Numbered from the stretch's first letter, positions 38,418 to 47,192 are shown. The stretch is DNA of 64,000 nucleotides from Azophilus sp965116165 (GCA_965116165.1 OZ220484.1:1054001-1118000); one strand, 5' to 3'. The notes: a model not told the origin generated them from the sequence alone. Made by a program: numbers and translations.

Positions 38418-38736
38418 GGGGAATCTCCGATTAATCCTGTAGTCGGGACATCCAGTTTAATTAAGGGACTTATATACATGGCTATGCGGCGAGCGCTTTT
38501 GCCGCTGCCGTATGCCTCTCCACGTCCCGCCCCGGTATTCCGGCGATATGAAGCTCCGTCCGCTGGCTAGGGAAGGTGCCAGGATGGCAATGCATCGCGG
38601 GGGCGGCGATGCCCGGAAAGTCAAAGCCCGCATCATCCGCCCAGCCCACCACCTTCCGCATAGTCATCTATATAATTCCCAAATCAATAGCTTACAAGTG
38701 GCCAAATGCTGCTCTATCGAATTGTTCAAACCTTCC
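38418..38736. mobile_element. Family A element, copy 4, with a family B-like insertion
   Basis: The outer parts 38418-38464 (GGGAATCTCCGATTAATCC ... CAGTTTAATTAA) and 38681-38736 (AAATCAATAGCTTAC ... ATTGTTCAAACCTTCC) together make a family A copy. Between them, 38465-38680 begins GGGACTTATATACATGG and ends CTATATAATTCCC, the ends of family B. The 216-bp interior differs from the 100-bp copies and has an open frame with no recognised product. Confidence 0.7.
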
Positions 38737-38755
38737 TGGTCTTTTTACCCTCGGT

Positions 38756-39532
38756 TCAAACAGGTTTGTCGCGCAGAAATACCCAATCATCGCCGTGCGA
38801 TTGCTCCTTGGAAAATCGGTAGCCGTGCCAGTCGAAGGCTTTGAGCGCCTTAAGCGTCGATACACGGTTCTTGACGATGTAGCTGGTCATCAGACCCCGG
38901 GCTTTCTTGGCGAAGAACGACACGAACTTGTAGCGGCCGCCGTTGAGGTCGCGGAAAGTGGGGGTGACGATGCGGGCATCGATGCGGCCGGTGTCGAGCA
39001 CGCCGAAGTATTCGTTGGAGGCGAGGTTGATGAGCAGGGGTTGCCTCTGTTCGGCGATTGCTTCGTTTAGCGCATCGGTGACCTTGTCCCCCCAGAATTC
39101 GTAGAGGGTCGAGCCGCGCCGGGTTCTCAGCTTCGTGCCCATCTCCAAGCGATGGGGTTGGATAAGATCCAGTGGCTGCAACAACCCGTGCAGGCCGGAC
39201 AGAATGCGAACATGCTTCTGCGCCCAGGTGAAATCCCGCTCCGTGTAGGCGTAGGCGTCGAGCCCGAGATAGACATCGCCCTTGAAGGCGAGAATGGCCT
39301 GCCGGGCGTTGCGGGGCGTAAACGGCGGGCACCAAGCTGCGTACCGGTCGACATTGAGCTCGGCGAGTCGGCTGCTGATGCCCATGAGGTCCGCGACATC
39401 GGGTGGCGCGAGTTGGCGCAATTCATCAATGAGTTCACCCGATTCCGCAAGGAACGACGGCTCGCTGTGCTTGCGGGTCGGGACCGGGCTGCTGTAGTCT
39501 AGGGTCTTGGCGGGGGAGATGATGGCCAGCAT
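38756..39532 (-). CDS. yaaA: Peroxide stress protein YaaA (DUF328/UPF0246)
   Basis: Member of the YaaA family, which lowers free iron and oxidative damage under peroxide stress and has DNA-binding activity in E. coli. About 258 residues. Landmarks: MLAIISPAKTLDYSSP at the N-terminus, AILAFKGDVYLGLDA, VRILSGLHGLLQPLDLIQPH, RLEMGTKL, INLASNEYFGVLD, and FVSFFAKKARGLM. The start at 39532 gives the family N-terminus and has GAG 6 bases upstream. It diverges from bolA; the two start codons are 128 bases apart. Confidence 0.95.
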   Translation of the reverse strand: MLAIISPAKTLDYSSPVPTRKHSEPSFLAESGELIDELRQLAPPDVADLMGISSRLAELNVDRYAAWCPPFTPRNARQAILAFKGDVYLGLDAYAYTERDFTWAQKHVRILSGLHGLLQPLDLIQPHRLEMGTKLRTRRGSTLYEFWGDKVTDALNEAIAEQRQPLLINLASNEYFGVLDTGRIDARIVTPTFRDLNGGRYKFVSFFAKKARGLMTSYIVKNRVSTLKALKAFDWHGYRFSKEQSHGDDWVFLRDKPV

Positions 39533-39660
39533 GGCATTCTCGGGCGGTGGATGCAAAGTGGGCCGCGATTATACCGCGCAATGCCTTGCGACTCCCATCA
39601 ACCTGCCGGAAGACGGGTGGGCGGCGGTATAATGTCGGCCCGTCACCAACCGCAGCCGCC

Positions 39661-39984
39661 ATGTCTGTCGCCAATCGCATAGAGCGCAAACTCTCCGAGG
39701 CGCTAAACCCCGACCATCTTGAAGTTGTCAACGAAAGCGGCAACCACAACGTGCCGCCGGGGTCGGAGTCGCACTTCAAGGTTGTTTTGGTAGCGGACGC
39801 CTTCGCGGGACAACGGCTGCTCGGCCGCCACCGGCAGGTCAACAGGATTCTGGCGGAGGAGCTTGTGCGCGACATCCACGCGTTGGCGATCCATACCTAC
39901 ACTCGCGAGGAATGGAAACGCCGGTTCGGCAATGCGCCGATGTCACCGCCCTGCCTCGGCGGCAAGAAGACCACGAATGGATGA
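39661..39984 (+). CDS. BolA family protein
   Basis: A 107-residue protein with the BolA fold (class II KH-like). Members work with monothiol glutaredoxins in iron-sulfur cluster handling or act as morphology and stress regulators. Visible features: RIERKLSEALNPDHLEVVNE, the family motif SESHFKVVLVADAFAGQRLL, the conserved RHRQVNRILAEEL, and the His in DIHALAIHTYTREEW. The start at 39661 matches the family; in-frame sequence upstream has no similarity. The stop overlaps the possible start of trhO (ATGGATGA). Confidence 0.9.
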   Translation: MSVANRIERKLSEALNPDHLEVVNESGNHNVPPGSESHFKVVLVADAFAGQRLLGRHRQVNRILAEELVRDIHALAIHTYTREEWKRRFGNAPMSPPCLGGKKTTNG

Positions 39985-40966
39985 GGTCGGCGCAGTGGCA
40001 GAGGAAATGGTCGGCGAAACGGCAAAGAGCGCGATGTCCGAAACCGATGCGCCAGCGGTTGTCAGCTTCTACCGATTCATAGATCTCGACAACCTCGGGG
40101 ATTTGCAAATCCGGATAACCGGCCTGGCCGAGTCTCTGCGGTTGCGGGGCACCGTGCTGTTGGCCGAGGAAGGCGTCAACGCCACCCTTTGTGGAGCAAG
40201 GGAGGCTCTTGGGATATTTGTCTCCGCGCTTGCGGCGGACGAGCGCTTGGCCGACCTCCCGGTCAAATACTCCAATGCCGCGGCCGACAATCGAGTGTTC
40301 CACCGGTTGAAGGTGCGGATCAAGCCGGAAATCGTCACCTTGGGTCGGCCCCGCGTCAATGTGGCGGCGGGCACCGGCGAACATGTGGATGCGCGGTTCT
40401 GGAATGAACTGCTCGACGATCCCGCGGTCGCCCTGGTCGATGTTCGCAACCGCTACGAAATCGGCATCGGCGCCTTCCCCGGTGCCATCAATCCGGGAAT
40501 CGAGAACTTCCGCGACTTCCCCGAGTTCGCGAGCGCACACCTCGACCCGAACCGCCAGCCCAAGGTGGCCATGTATTGCACCGGCGGCATCCGCTGCGAA
40601 AAGGCCGCCGCCTGGTTGTTGCAAGCGGGTTTTGAACAAGTCTTGCAACTCGACGGCGGCATATTGCGCTATCTCGCAACGGTGCCCGACGCGGAAAGCC
40701 GTTGGCAAGGGGAATGTTTCGTTTTTGATCAGCGTGTTTCCGTCGACACGGAACTCGGCCAAGGCACCTATCGGCAATGTTTCGCCTGCCGCGCCCCGCT
40801 GTCCGCATCCGAACTCGCATCGCCCCACTATCGGCGGGGGGTGCATTGCCCGCACTGTTTCGATGCGCTAACCACCGCTCGGCGCACCGGGCTGGAAATG
40901 CGGCGGAAGCAGGTGGAGCTCGCCGAAGCGAGGGGTACCCGACATATCGGCGGCCCGGGCGATTGA
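39977..40966 (+). CDS. trhO: tRNA uridine(34) hydroxylase, rhodanese-like (TrhO/UPF0176)
   Basis: TrhO makes 5-hydroxyuridine at position 34 of several tRNAs using O2, the first step toward cmo5U/mo5U. An N-terminal ferredoxin-like domain (VVSFYRFIDLDNLGDLQI, GTVLLAEEGVNATL) precedes a rhodanese domain with VDVRNRYEIGIGAFPGAINP and the active-site loop MYCTGGIRCEKAAAWLLQ. A C-terminal cysteine-rich segment (CFACRAPLSASE ... HCPHCFDAL) may bind metal. The ATG at 39977 overlaps the bolA stop; one at 40034 (MSETDAPAVV) is an equally good start. Confidence 0.92.
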   Translation: MDEVGAVAEEMVGETAKSAMSETDAPAVVSFYRFIDLDNLGDLQIRITGLAESLRLRGTVLLAEEGVNATLCGAREALGIFVSALAADERLADLPVKYSNAAADNRVFHRLKVRIKPEIVTLGRPRVNVAAGTGEHVDARFWNELLDDPAVALVDVRNRYEIGIGAFPGAINPGIENFRDFPEFASAHLDPNRQPKVAMYCTGGIRCEKAAAWLLQAGFEQVLQLDGGILRYLATVPDAESRWQGECFVFDQRVSVDTELGQGTYRQCFACRAPLSASELASPHYRRGVHCPHCFDALTTARRTGLEMRRKQVELAEARGTRHIGGPGD

Positions 40967-41039
40967 TTGGCCGAAGAGGCCGCTCTCTACTTGTTCAAAC
41001 CTTCTCCAACGATGCTGCGGCCCTTGGCCACAGTTCCGA

Positions 41040-41669
41040 TCAACGAAAAAGCAGCGCTCTGATAGGCGGCCACAGGGTATCGAGAAGCAGTGGCTGCGCC
41101 TCGGTATTCGGGTGAATGCCATCGTCCTGCATCAGCTCGGAGCGCACGCCGATGTCCTGCAAAAACGAGGCCACGACGGGGATGCCCCGCGCTTCCGCCA
41201 CATCTTCGAACAAGGCTTGAAATGCCCGCGTATAGCGGTGTCCGTAGTTGGGCGGAATCTGCATGCCAACGAGCAGCACCGCACGCCCCCCGGCACTGGC
41301 GAGTCGCAGCAGTTCGTCGAGATTCTTGCGGATATTGGCGATGGGGTAGCCCCTCAGGCCATCGTTGCCGCCAAGTTCGATAATGACCAGGGCGGGGTCA
41401 TGGGTGGCGAGGGCGGTTGGCAGCCTCGCTAGGCCACCGCCGGTGGTGTCGCCGCTGATGCTGGCGTTAACAACGCGATAGCCGGAACCCATCCCGTCCA
41501 AACGATTCTGAAGTAGCCGCACCCAGCCTTTTTCGCGTTGAATCCCATAGGCCGCGCTGATACTGTCGCCAAGCACCAGCACGGTCGTACGCGAATCGAA
41601 TGTCGGGCGGTCCGCGCCCAGCAACAGCACAACGGCCATCACCAACCACAATTTGAGTAGCGGTTGCAT
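41040..41669 (-). CDS. tesA: Lysophospholipase/arylesterase/acyl-CoA thioesterase I (SGNH hydrolase)
   Basis: Periplasmic GDSL/SGNH esterase of the TesA family, 209 residues with a signal sequence (LLKLWLVMAVVLLLGA). The catalytic blocks are all visible: block I VLVLGDSISAAYGIQ with the nucleophile Ser, block II ASISGDTTGGGLARLP with the Gly, block III IELGGNDGLRG with the Asn, and block V DDGIHPNTEAQ with the Asp and His. It is divergent from ybbA as in enterobacteria. The two ATG codons share the palindrome CATG at 41667-41670, so the genes overlap by two bases at their starts. Confidence 0.95.
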   Translation of the reverse strand: MQPLLKLWLVMAVVLLLGADRPTFDSRTTVLVLGDSISAAYGIQREKGWVRLLQNRLDGMGSGYRVVNASISGDTTGGGLARLPTALATHDPALVIIELGGNDGLRGYPIANIRKNLDELLRLASAGGRAVLLVGMQIPPNYGHRYTRAFQALFEDVAEARGIPVVASFLQDIGVRSELMQDDGIHPNTEAQPLLLDTLWPPIRALLFR

Positions 41670-42339
41670 GGCTCGCACAGTTGTTCGCGCGACGGGCATC
41701 GGCAAGACAGTTCCCACATCGGCAGGCCGGTTGACCATCCTGTCCGGCATTGATCTGGAAATCAACGTGGCCGAAAGCCTTGCCGTGGTTGGCGCCTCCG
41801 GTTCCGGGAAGACGACGCTGCTCGGTATTCTCGCCGGCTTGGATCTGCCAAGCACCGGCCGCGCACAGTTGGCCGGGCACGAACTGACCGATATGGACGA
41901 GGAAGAACGGGCCCGGGTGCGGGGCGCCCATGTCGGCTTTGTATTCCAGACGTTTCGGCTGTTGGCGAGCTTGACGGCATTGGAAAACGTCATGTTGCCG
42001 GCGGAACTGCGGGGCGACCCCGGTGCCGAGCCGCAGGCCCGCGAATTGCTTGATCGGGTTGGATTGACCAATCGCGCCACGCATTATCCAAGACAGTTGT
42101 CGGGTGGGGAGCAACAGCGGGTGGCTATCGCCCGGGCGTTCGCCTCCCGTCCGACCGTGCTGTTCGCCGACGAGCCGACCGGCAACCTGGACACCCGCAC
42201 CGGGGCCCGCATCATTGATTTGCTCTTTCAACTGAACGAGGAATTCAATACCACCCTGGTTTTGGTCACCCACGACGAACGGCTCGCCGAGCGCTGCGGG
42301 CGCGTTGTCGAGCTGGATGCGGGCGGGATTGTCGCATGA
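41668..42339 (+). CDS. ybbA: ABC transporter ATPase, LolD/YbbA type
   Basis: ATPase subunit of a MacB/LolCDE-like exporter, 223 residues. Walker A VGASGSGKTTLL, Q-loop FVFQTFRLL, signature LSGGEQQRVAIARAFASRP, Walker B VLFADEPTGNLD and the switch His in LVLVTHDERLAE are all present. It overlaps the permease gene by four bases (ATGA), so the pair is translationally coupled. The gene set tesA/ybbA/ybbP is conserved in gammaproteobacteria; the exported substrate is unknown. A TTG at 41653 in frame is an alternative start. Confidence 0.95.
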   Translation: MARTVVRATGIGKTVPTSAGRLTILSGIDLEINVAESLAVVGASGSGKTTLLGILAGLDLPSTGRAQLAGHELTDMDEEERARVRGAHVGFVFQTFRLLASLTALENVMLPAELRGDPGAEPQARELLDRVGLTNRATHYPRQLSGGEQQRVAIARAFASRPTVLFADEPTGNLDTRTGARIIDLLFQLNEEFNTTLVLVTHDERLAERCGRVVELDAGGIVA

Positions 42340-45053
42340 CCCCGCGCACCGTTTCCCGCCTGGCTTGGCGCGATTGGCGCTCCGGCGAATTGGGGTTGTT
42401 GTTGGCGGCGCTCCTGGTGGCGGTCGGGACGGTCACGGCGATCAGCCTATTCGTTGACCGGCTGCATCAGGCGTTGCGCCTCGAGTCCGCGAGTTTTTTG
42501 GCGGCCGACCGCTACATCGGCGGTTCGCGGCCGATACCGGAACCGTTCCGGGAGAGCGCGTTGGCGCGGGGCATCGAGGTCGCCGATGCGATGTCCTTTC
42601 CGTCCATGGTTTTCGGCGACGGCGACCGGAATCAGTTGGTGAGCGTGAAGGCGGTGAGCGACGGCTATCCGCTGCGCGGTGCCTTGATTACCGGCACCGA
42701 GCCCTTCGAGCCGGGTGCCGTGACGGAGCGGATACCGCCACCCGGCGAAGTCTGGTTGGATTCGCGCCTGTTTCCGGCATTGAATCTTGCGCTCGGCGAC
42801 GAAGTGGAAGTGGGCCTTGCCCGGCTGGTGGTCGGACGGGTTCTCATCAAGGAACCGGACCGGGGCGGCAGTTTCTTCGACCTCGGCCCGAGATTGCTGA
42901 TGAACGTTGCCGATGTGCCGGCAACCGAAGTTGTCCAGCCCGGCAGCCGCATCCGCTACCGACTGTTGTTGCGCGGGCCGGACAACGCACTCGAGGCGCT
43001 GCGGGAGGAGCTTTCGCTGGAGCCGAACTACCGCTGGATGGATATCCGCGAGAATAGCCCGAGCATCGGCAGCGCCCTGGACCGGGCGGAGAGTTTTTTG
43101 CTGCTCGGCGGGCTGCTCGGCGTACTGCTCGCCGGGGTGGCGGTGGCCCTCTCCGCCCATCGCTATGCGCACCGCCATTACGATCATGTCGGCATCCTGA
43201 AAACGCTGGGTGCGACGCCGGGGCAGGTACTGAACGCCTACCTCGGCATTTTGGGTTTGGTCGGCGCCATCAGCGTGGTGCTCGGTCTGGCGTTGGGCAC
43301 CGGGCTACACCTGTTGATCATCCGAGCACTGGATGCATTGCTGCCCGTATCGCTGCCCATGCCGAGCCCGCGGCCGTTTCTACTGGGCGCGGCCACGGGG
43401 CTGATTTGTGCGTTGGCGTTCGCCATGCCACCGCTGCTGCACCTGAAAAATATTTCGCCGCTGCGGGTCATGCGGCGCGATCTGGGGACGGCGCCTCTTT
43501 CCCAATGGGCGAGTTACGGCGCGGCCGGCGCCGGCGGACTGCTGCTGCTGATCTGGTACAGCGACAGTTTGCTGCTTACGCTTTGGACGCTGGGCGGCAT
43601 ACTGGCGGTGACCCTGTTGTTTGGCGGGTTGGCGCTGGTGTTGCTGCGCGGTGGACGGGCGGTCGGCATGCAGGCGGGCAGTGGCTTGCGCCTCGCGCTC
43701 GCGGGATTGCAGCGCCGCCGCCGGGAGAGCACCGCACAGATTCTGATTTTTGGCCTCGCCATCATGCTGCTGCTCGTGCTCGTGCTGTTGCGCACCGCGT
43801 TGATCGACGAGTGGCGCGCCCAGTTGCCGGACGACCTTCCCAACCATTTTCTGATGAATGTCACCCCCGACCAGCTTCCGGCGGTGGAATCGCTGCTGAG
43901 TTGCATCGGGGCGCCAGGATCCCAACCATTTTCTGATGAATGTCACCCCCGACCAGCTTCCGGCGGTGGAATCGCTGCTGAGTTGCATCGGGGCGCCAGG
44001 ATCCCAACCGCTCCTTCGCGGGATGTCGTTGCCCGGGAGCAGCGGACCGGGGACGAGGCAGAGCCGCGGGCGGATACGAATGCCGTACTGTCCACCCGGG
44101 TGCCACATCAACCCTACGCCGACGCCGGAGAGCGGGCACATCGCGAACCCCTGTACCCGATGATTCGCGGGCGCGTCGTTGCGGTGAACGGCACCGACGC
44201 CAAAACTTGGGACGAGCGGAGGAGTCATGCCGACCGGCCCGGCCCGGGGTTGCGTTCCGAGCGCAACCTGACCTGGACCACCGAGCTACCGGAGGGCAAT
44301 GAGGTTGTGGCGGGTAGGTGGTGGTCCGCGGACGATCCGGCGGCGCTTGTCTCGTTGGAGGACGAATATGCCCGCGATCTGGGCCTAAAACTCGGCGACC
44401 GCATCGAATTCGACATCGGCGACCAACGCCTCGAAGCCGAGGTCTCGAGCCTGCGCACACTGGATTGGGAAACCATGCAGCCGAATTTCTTCATCATCTT
44501 CTCCCCCGCCGCGCTGCGCGACTTTCCCGCCACCTACATGACCAGCTTTCATCTGCCGGCGGGCGGCAAAGCATTTTTAAACCGCCTGTTGTCGGAATTC
44601 CCAACGGTTACCGTCATTGAGATCGACGCCATCGTGGAGCAGGTGCAGCGCATTGTCGACCGGGTGACGGCGGCGGTGGAGTTGGTGCTCGCACTGGTGA
44701 TCGGGTCGGGGTGCCTCGTATTGGTCGCGAGCATCCGGGCGGGTTGGGATGCGCGCATGGCGGAACACGCCCTGGTGCGCACGATGGGCGGTACCCGCAA
44801 GTTGATTGCCGGCAGCCTCGCCGCCGAATTCATCGCCCTGGGCGCTTTTTCCGGTGTCGTCGCCGTGGTTGGCGCGGAATTGACCGTGTCGTTGCTGCAA
44901 TGGCAGGTGTTTGAGCTGCCGCCGGCGCCGCACCCCTGGCTGTGGCTGCTCGGCCCGGTCGTGGGCGCCGCGCTGATCTTCGCCGTGGGCATGATGGGCG
45001 CACGACGCCTGGTTTCGTCGCCGCCACTCATGGTGTTGCGTGGGACGGATTGA
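42336..45053 (+). CDS. ybbP: FtsX/MacB-like ABC permease, YbbP type, with internal duplication
   Basis: Large membrane subunit paired with YbbA, 905 residues. It has the first helix and MacB-type periplasmic region (LLLAALLVAVGTVTAISLFV, then EPFEPGAVTERIPPPGEVWL) and a set of FtsX helices (AESFLLLGGLLGVLLAGVAV, HVGILKTLGATPGQVLNAYL). A central hydrophobic stretch, a second periplasmic region (REPLYPMIRGRVVAVNG, LTWTTELPEGNEVVAGRWW) and the last FtsX block complete it. At about residue 510 an 82-bp tandem duplication, followed by about 140 bases with no family resemblance, replaces the expected short link. The frame survives because the two changes compensate. Function may be kept or impaired. 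Confidence 0.88.
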   Translation: MTPRTVSRLAWRDWRSGELGLLLAALLVAVGTVTAISLFVDRLHQALRLESASFLAADRYIGGSRPIPEPFRESALARGIEVADAMSFPSMVFGDGDRNQLVSVKAVSDGYPLRGALITGTEPFEPGAVTERIPPPGEVWLDSRLFPALNLALGDEVEVGLARLVVGRVLIKEPDRGGSFFDLGPRLLMNVADVPATEVVQPGSRIRYRLLLRGPDNALEALREELSLEPNYRWMDIRENSPSIGSALDRAESFLLLGGLLGVLLAGVAVALSAHRYAHRHYDHVGILKTLGATPGQVLNAYLGILGLVGAISVVLGLALGTGLHLLIIRALDALLPVSLPMPSPRPFLLGAATGLICALAFAMPPLLHLKNISPLRVMRRDLGTAPLSQWASYGAAGAGGLLLLIWYSDSLLLTLWTLGGILAVTLLFGGLALVLLRGGRAVGMQAGSGLRLALAGLQRRRRESTAQILIFGLAIMLLLVLVLLRTALIDEWRAQLPDDLPNHFLMNVTPDQLPAVESLLSCIGAPGSQPFSDECHPRPASGGGIAAELHRGARIPTAPSRDVVAREQRTGDEAEPRADTNAVLSTRVPHQPYADAGERAHREPLYPMIRGRVVAVNGTDAKTWDERRSHADRPGPGLRSERNLTWTTELPEGNEVVAGRWWSADDPAALVSLEDEYARDLGLKLGDRIEFDIGDQRLEAEVSSLRTLDWETMQPNFFIIFSPAALRDFPATYMTSFHLPAGGKAFLNRLLSEFPTVTVIEIDAIVEQVQRIVDRVTAAVELVLALVIGSGCLVLVASIRAGWDARMAEHALVRTMGGTRKLIAGSLAAEFIALGAFSGVVAVVGAELTVSLLQWQVFELPPAPHPWLWLLGPVVGAALIFAVGMMGARRLVSSPPLMVLRGTD
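43838..44001 (+). repeat. 82-bp tandem duplication inside ybbP
   Basis: TCCCAACCATTTTCTGATGA begins both units, 43838-43919 and 43920-44001, and the first 8 bases recur at 44002. 82 is not a multiple of three, so the second copy is read in a different frame (QPFSDECHPRP instead of NHFLMNVTPDQ). The sequence up to about 44140 that follows shows no similarity to the family. Confidence 0.9.
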
Positions 45054-45068
45054 GCCAACTTGCTCCAA

Positions 45069-45133
45069 GGAACCTCTGATCAACCCTGTGGTCTCGGCAT
45101 CCGAGTTAATAAAATCAATAGCTTACGATTAGC
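45069..45133. mobile_element. Family A element, copy 5, truncated (3' end of thrS)
   Basis: Begins GGAACCTCTGATCAACCC and continues with GTGGTCTCGGCATCCGAG and AATAAAATCAATAGCTTACG, as in the other family A copies, then stops at the thrS coding end. The thrS stop codon (TAA, leftward, 45129-45131) lies within the element-derived sequence. The other terminus is missing. Confidence 0.65.
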
Positions 45134-46970
45134 CCGGCAACAGGAAATCCCGCGAACGGCTGTTTATGGTTTCAAGCAACGCGGCCTCAAACCGATCAAG
45201 GGCGAGGGTGTGCTGCCGCCGGTGGCCGTGACGGCGCAGTGTTACGGTTTGTTCCGCCTGCTCGCGTTCGCCGACGATGACGAGATTGGGAATTTTCAGC
45301 GTGGTTCCCTGCCGAATCTTCTTTGCCACCGTCTCGCTCGACGGTGCCAATTCGGCTCGGATAAAGCGCTGCCGCAGTCGATCCACGACCGCCTGGCCGT
45401 AGCCGTCAAATTTCTCCGATACGGCGATCACCTGTACCTGCACCGGGGCCAGCCAAGTCGGAAACGCGCCCGCGTAATGCTCCAAAAGAAAGGCCACCAG
45501 ACGCTCGTGGGTGCTCAGGGGCGCACGATGAATACAATACGGCATATGCTCGTGGCCATCCGCGCCGGTGTAGAGCAACCCGAGCGAGCCGGGCTGCGAG
45601 AAATCGAGTTGCACGGTTGAAAGGGATTCCTCCCGCCCGGTGACGGTAACCAGTTGGATGTCGATTTTGGGGCCGTAGAACGCGGCCTCGCCCTTGCCTT
45701 CCACATAGTCGATATGCCGCTCATCGAGCACTTCGCGAAGAATTTGCTCCGAGTGCTCCCAGGCCTCGGGGTGATCGACGTATTTCTGCCGTCCTTTCGG
45801 ATCATCCGGATCGCGCAGGGACAGGCGCACCACATAGTCTTGCAACCCGAGAATCCCGTAGGCCTCTTGATACATGGCCATTACCGCCATGAATTCGGGC
45901 TTGATCTGTTCCGGGGTGCAATAGATGTGCGCATCATTCATGCACATGCCCCGCACACGCAGGAGTCCGGAAACCGCGCCCGATTCCTCCCAGCGATAGA
46001 CTTGCCCGTACTCGGCCAGGCGTAGCGGCAGGTCGCGGTAACTGCGCGGTTGGGCGGCATAGATCTTGTGGTGATGCGGACAATTCATGGGCCGCAGTCG
46101 ATAGGCTTCGCGGATGCCCCGCTCGCCTTCGCCGGCCTCCGGAACTTCCATGGATGGATACATGTCGTCGGCGTAGTACGGCAGGTGCCCGGTTTTGTGA
46201 TAAAGACGCTCCCGCGCCAGATGCGGCGTCGCCACCCGTTGATAGCCGGCGTGGAATTCAAGTTCCCTGGCCAGCTTCTCGAGTTCGTCGCGAATGACGG
46301 TGCCGTTGGGCAGCCACAGGGGCAGGCCGCGGCCAATGTCGTCGTCGATAACAAAGATGCCGAGAGCCCGTCCGAGTTTTTTGTGGTCGCGGGCCTGGGC
46401 CTCCTCCCAGCGGGCCACATGGGCCTCAAGTTCCTCGCGACTCGCGAATGCCCAGGCGTAGATACGGGTCATCATGACATTGTCGGAATCTCCCCGCCAA
46501 TAGGCCCCGGCCAGGCTGCGCAGTTTGAAGGCGTCGCGGGGGATCTTGCCCGTGTCCTCCACATGCGGCCCTTCGCACATGTCCAGAAAGGGCCCGTTGC
46601 GATAGAACGAGAGGCCCGACAGCCCTTGTTTTTCGATCAACTCGGCCCCGTATTCGCGTTTATACGGCTCGCCCATCCCATCGATGCGCGCAAGGGCCTC
46701 GGTGGCGTCTAGGTCTTCCCGGTAGAAGCGCTGCCGCTTCTTGAGGATTTTCTTCATACGCCGCTCAAGCTCCGGGAAATCCTCCTCCGTCAGCGGCTTG
46801 CTCAGGATGAAGTCGTAGTAGAAACCATCCTTGATGGGCGGCCCGAAACCAAGGGTGGAGCCGGGCCTTACCTCAAGCACGGCCTGGGCCAACACGTGCG
46901 CCAGACTGTGGCGGATCTTGTAAATCTCGTCATCCGGCGCCTCGGCACCGCTGTGTTCCAGTGGATTCAT
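45129..46970 (-). CDS. thrS: Threonyl-tRNA synthetase lacking the TGS domain
   Basis: Class II synthetase that charges tRNA-Thr; 613 residues. The N-terminal editing domain is present with the HSLAHVLAQAV and CEGPHVEDTG zinc-type motifs. The catalytic core has RPMNCPHHHKIY, motif 2 YRWEESGAVSGLLRVRGMC, AAFYGPKIDIQL and HRAPLSTHERL (divergent from the common HRAILGSMER). The anticodon-binding domain ends in FEAALLETINSRSRDFL. The usual N-terminal TGS domain (about 60 residues) is absent; only about 25 codons are open upstream before the terminator. GAGG lies 7 bases before the ATG. It stands alone, without infC. Upstream sequence suggests attenuation control. Confidence 0.93.
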   Translation of the reverse strand: MNPLEHSGAEAPDDEIYKIRHSLAHVLAQAVLEVRPGSTLGFGPPIKDGFYYDFILSKPLTEEDFPELERRMKKILKKRQRFYREDLDATEALARIDGMGEPYKREYGAELIEKQGLSGLSFYRNGPFLDMCEGPHVEDTGKIPRDAFKLRSLAGAYWRGDSDNVMMTRIYAWAFASREELEAHVARWEEAQARDHKKLGRALGIFVIDDDIGRGLPLWLPNGTVIRDELEKLARELEFHAGYQRVATPHLARERLYHKTGHLPYYADDMYPSMEVPEAGEGERGIREAYRLRPMNCPHHHKIYAAQPRSYRDLPLRLAEYGQVYRWEESGAVSGLLRVRGMCMNDAHIYCTPEQIKPEFMAVMAMYQEAYGILGLQDYVVRLSLRDPDDPKGRQKYVDHPEAWEHSEQILREVLDERHIDYVEGKGEAAFYGPKIDIQLVTVTGREESLSTVQLDFSQPGSLGLLYTGADGHEHMPYCIHRAPLSTHERLVAFLLEHYAGAFPTWLAPVQVQVIAVSEKFDGYGQAVVDRLRQRFIRAELAPSSETVAKKIRQGTTLKIPNLVIVGEREQAEQTVTLRRHGHRRQHTLALDRFEAALLETINSRSRDFLLPG

Positions 46971-47044
46971 GGTTGTGCCTCAAGTATCTGCCGCCCTCCC
47001 AATGGCAAGCGACGTCAAAATGATCGGTTCCCCCACCCAAAATG

Positions 47045-47077
47045 AAAAAACCCCGGAGGTCGCCGCCATCCGGGGTT
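47045..47077 (-). terminator. Rho-independent terminator in the thrS leader (attenuator)
   Basis: Read leftwards: stem AACCCCGGA ... TCCGGGGTT followed by a run of six T. It sits 75 bases upstream of the thrS start and downstream of a threonine-rich leader frame, so it would stop transcription before thrS unless relieved. An alternative pairing is visible: GGGGGTCGC (47125-47133) can pair over nine positions, with one G-U, with GCGACCTCC (47055-47063), which includes part of the terminator stem. Confidence 0.85.
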
Positions 47078-47112
47078 GCATCCGTGGCGACCCGTTTCAG
47101 GCCGCCTCTCGT

Positions 47113-47184
47113 TTACGCACGCAAGCGACCCCCGCTACCGGTGGAGGTAGTCGTCGCGCACAAAACCTGCCCCGCGATGCTCAT
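47113..47184 (-). CDS. Threonine-rich leader peptide of thrS
   Basis: A 23-residue frame (MSIAGQVLCATTTSTGSGGR, then LRA) lying just upstream of a terminator and thrS. Four of five consecutive codons are Thr (ACG ACT ACC TCC ACC). The RNA can form mutually exclusive hairpins: GCGAC/TACC with GGTA/GTCGC around the Thr codons, or the 2:3 pairing described for the terminator. This is the architecture of ribosome-mediated attenuation, known for thrL and pheM in E. coli. Low charged tRNA-Thr would stall the ribosome at these codons and allow thrS transcription. Translation itself is inferred; there is no Shine-Dalgarno, and the candidate promoter would make it nearly leaderless. Confidence 0.75.
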   Translation of the reverse strand: MSIAGQVLCATTTSTGSGGRLRA

Positions 47185-47192
47185 GACCGATA

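Noticed and set aside
38482..38667. A 61-codon leftward frame inside the family B-like insertion
   Set aside because: Coding-like composition but no recognised product and no ribosome binding site; kept only as a possible cargo note.
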